DNA from: an uncultured Enterococcus sp.
GTDB taxonomy: Bacteria; Bacillota; Bacilli; Lactobacillales; Enterococcaceae
Reading direction: 5' to 3'
DNA length: 47,910 nucleotides
Assembly: GCF_913775425.1 (NCBI RefSeq)
Contig: NZ_CAJYIS010000024.1
Coordinates: forward strand, 1 to 47,910
A program made the translations under genes and the position numbers. The notes under the pieces are model-generated. The model made no database searches, was not told the origin of the DNA, and was given only the letters and a program-made list of their open reading frames with translations. This document shows positions 47,754 to 47,910 of the stretch, one piece after another. Every line of letters starts with the position of its first letter. The first letter of the stretch is position 1.

Positions 47754-47910
47754 ATGAATGTATTAGTTGTAGGTCAAGGTGGACGAGAACATGCAATTGC
47801 AAAAACGCTACTTCAAGATCAGCAAGTCACTACTGTCTATTGTTGCCCGGGAAATTGTGGAATGACAGAAGCCGGGATCGAAGTCGTGGCAATTGATGCG
47901 ATGGATTTTG
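47754..47910 (+). CDS. purD: Phosphoribosylamine-glycine ligase, 5' part
   Basis: Only the first 52 codons are in the window. [19 protein letters not shown] is the usual PurD opening, an ATP-grasp enzyme joining glycine to phosphoribosylamine. GAGGAG lies before the ATG, 12 bases after purH. It completes the order C-S-Q-L-F-M-N-H-D. Confidence 0.93.
   Translation, partial: MNVLVVGQGGREHAIAKTLLQDQQVTTVYCCPGNCGMTEAGIEVVAIDAMDF

Overview
The window is one continuous stretch of a low-GC Firmicutes chromosome, most likely Enterococcus or a close relative (Enterococcaceae). The signs are the xerC-hslV-hslU-codY block, plsY next to parE-parC, ppaC followed by a DUF1803-type gene, purS-type purine genes, strong AAAGGAG ribosome sites, frequent TTG/GTG starts, and an intergenic palindromic element resembling enterococcal repeats. 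The species call is inference. Genes are closely packed. There is no prophage, insertion sequence, CRISPR array or obvious foreign island, and no gap over 300 bases lacks a gene.

Layout. 1-753: 3' end of a flotillin gene. 908-2158: FemABX-type peptidoglycan cross-bridge enzyme. 2229-6931: a probably CodY-autoregulated operon xerC-hslV-hslU-codY plus an aldose-epimerase-like gene, closed by a long palindromic terminator shared with plsY on the other strand (6975-7607). 7814-12261: parE-parC (topoisomerase IV). 12503-15583: pflB-pflA with a strong promoter. 15671-18342: ppaC, a DUF1803-like gene and an unrecognised charged protein. 18387-19251 (minus): a two-helix membrane protein and tRNA-Leu(GAG). 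19433-23078: AlaA-like aminotransferase, a small DUF2187-like protein (minus), a TTG-started Rgg/PlcR-like regulator with a 14-bp palindrome in its leader, and nagA. 23203-29173: ABC exporter (ATPase and FtsX-like permease), ArAE/YqjA-like membrane protein, an unknown protein, a membrane-anchored GH73 glucosaminidase and an unrecognised probable TIM-barrel protein.

29147-34279: xpt-pbuX behind a guanine riboswitch, followed by purE-purK-purB. 34401-38547: opuCABCD osmolyte transporter and a DUF697 protein. 38553-38703: a clover-like palindromic repeat that also serves as a two-way terminator. 38713-39090 (minus): unknown 125-residue protein whose -35 box lies inside a full-match CcpA cre site. 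39288-47910: purC-S-Q-L-F-M-N-H and the start of purD, tightly overlapped.

The most interesting signal is regulatory. The usual Bacillus-type order purEKB-CSQLFMNHD is split between purB and purC. Each half is preceded by a candidate PurR box whose central G lies exactly 69 bases before the last base of a predicted -10 element, about -76 from the expected start of transcription. That matches the geometry I recall for the PurR activator of Lactococcus. The box for the xpt-pbuX-purEKB half is inside the last codons of the upstream gene, and that transcript also carries a guanine riboswitch. I found no convincing wholly undescribed protein system. The unknown proteins are flagged individually.
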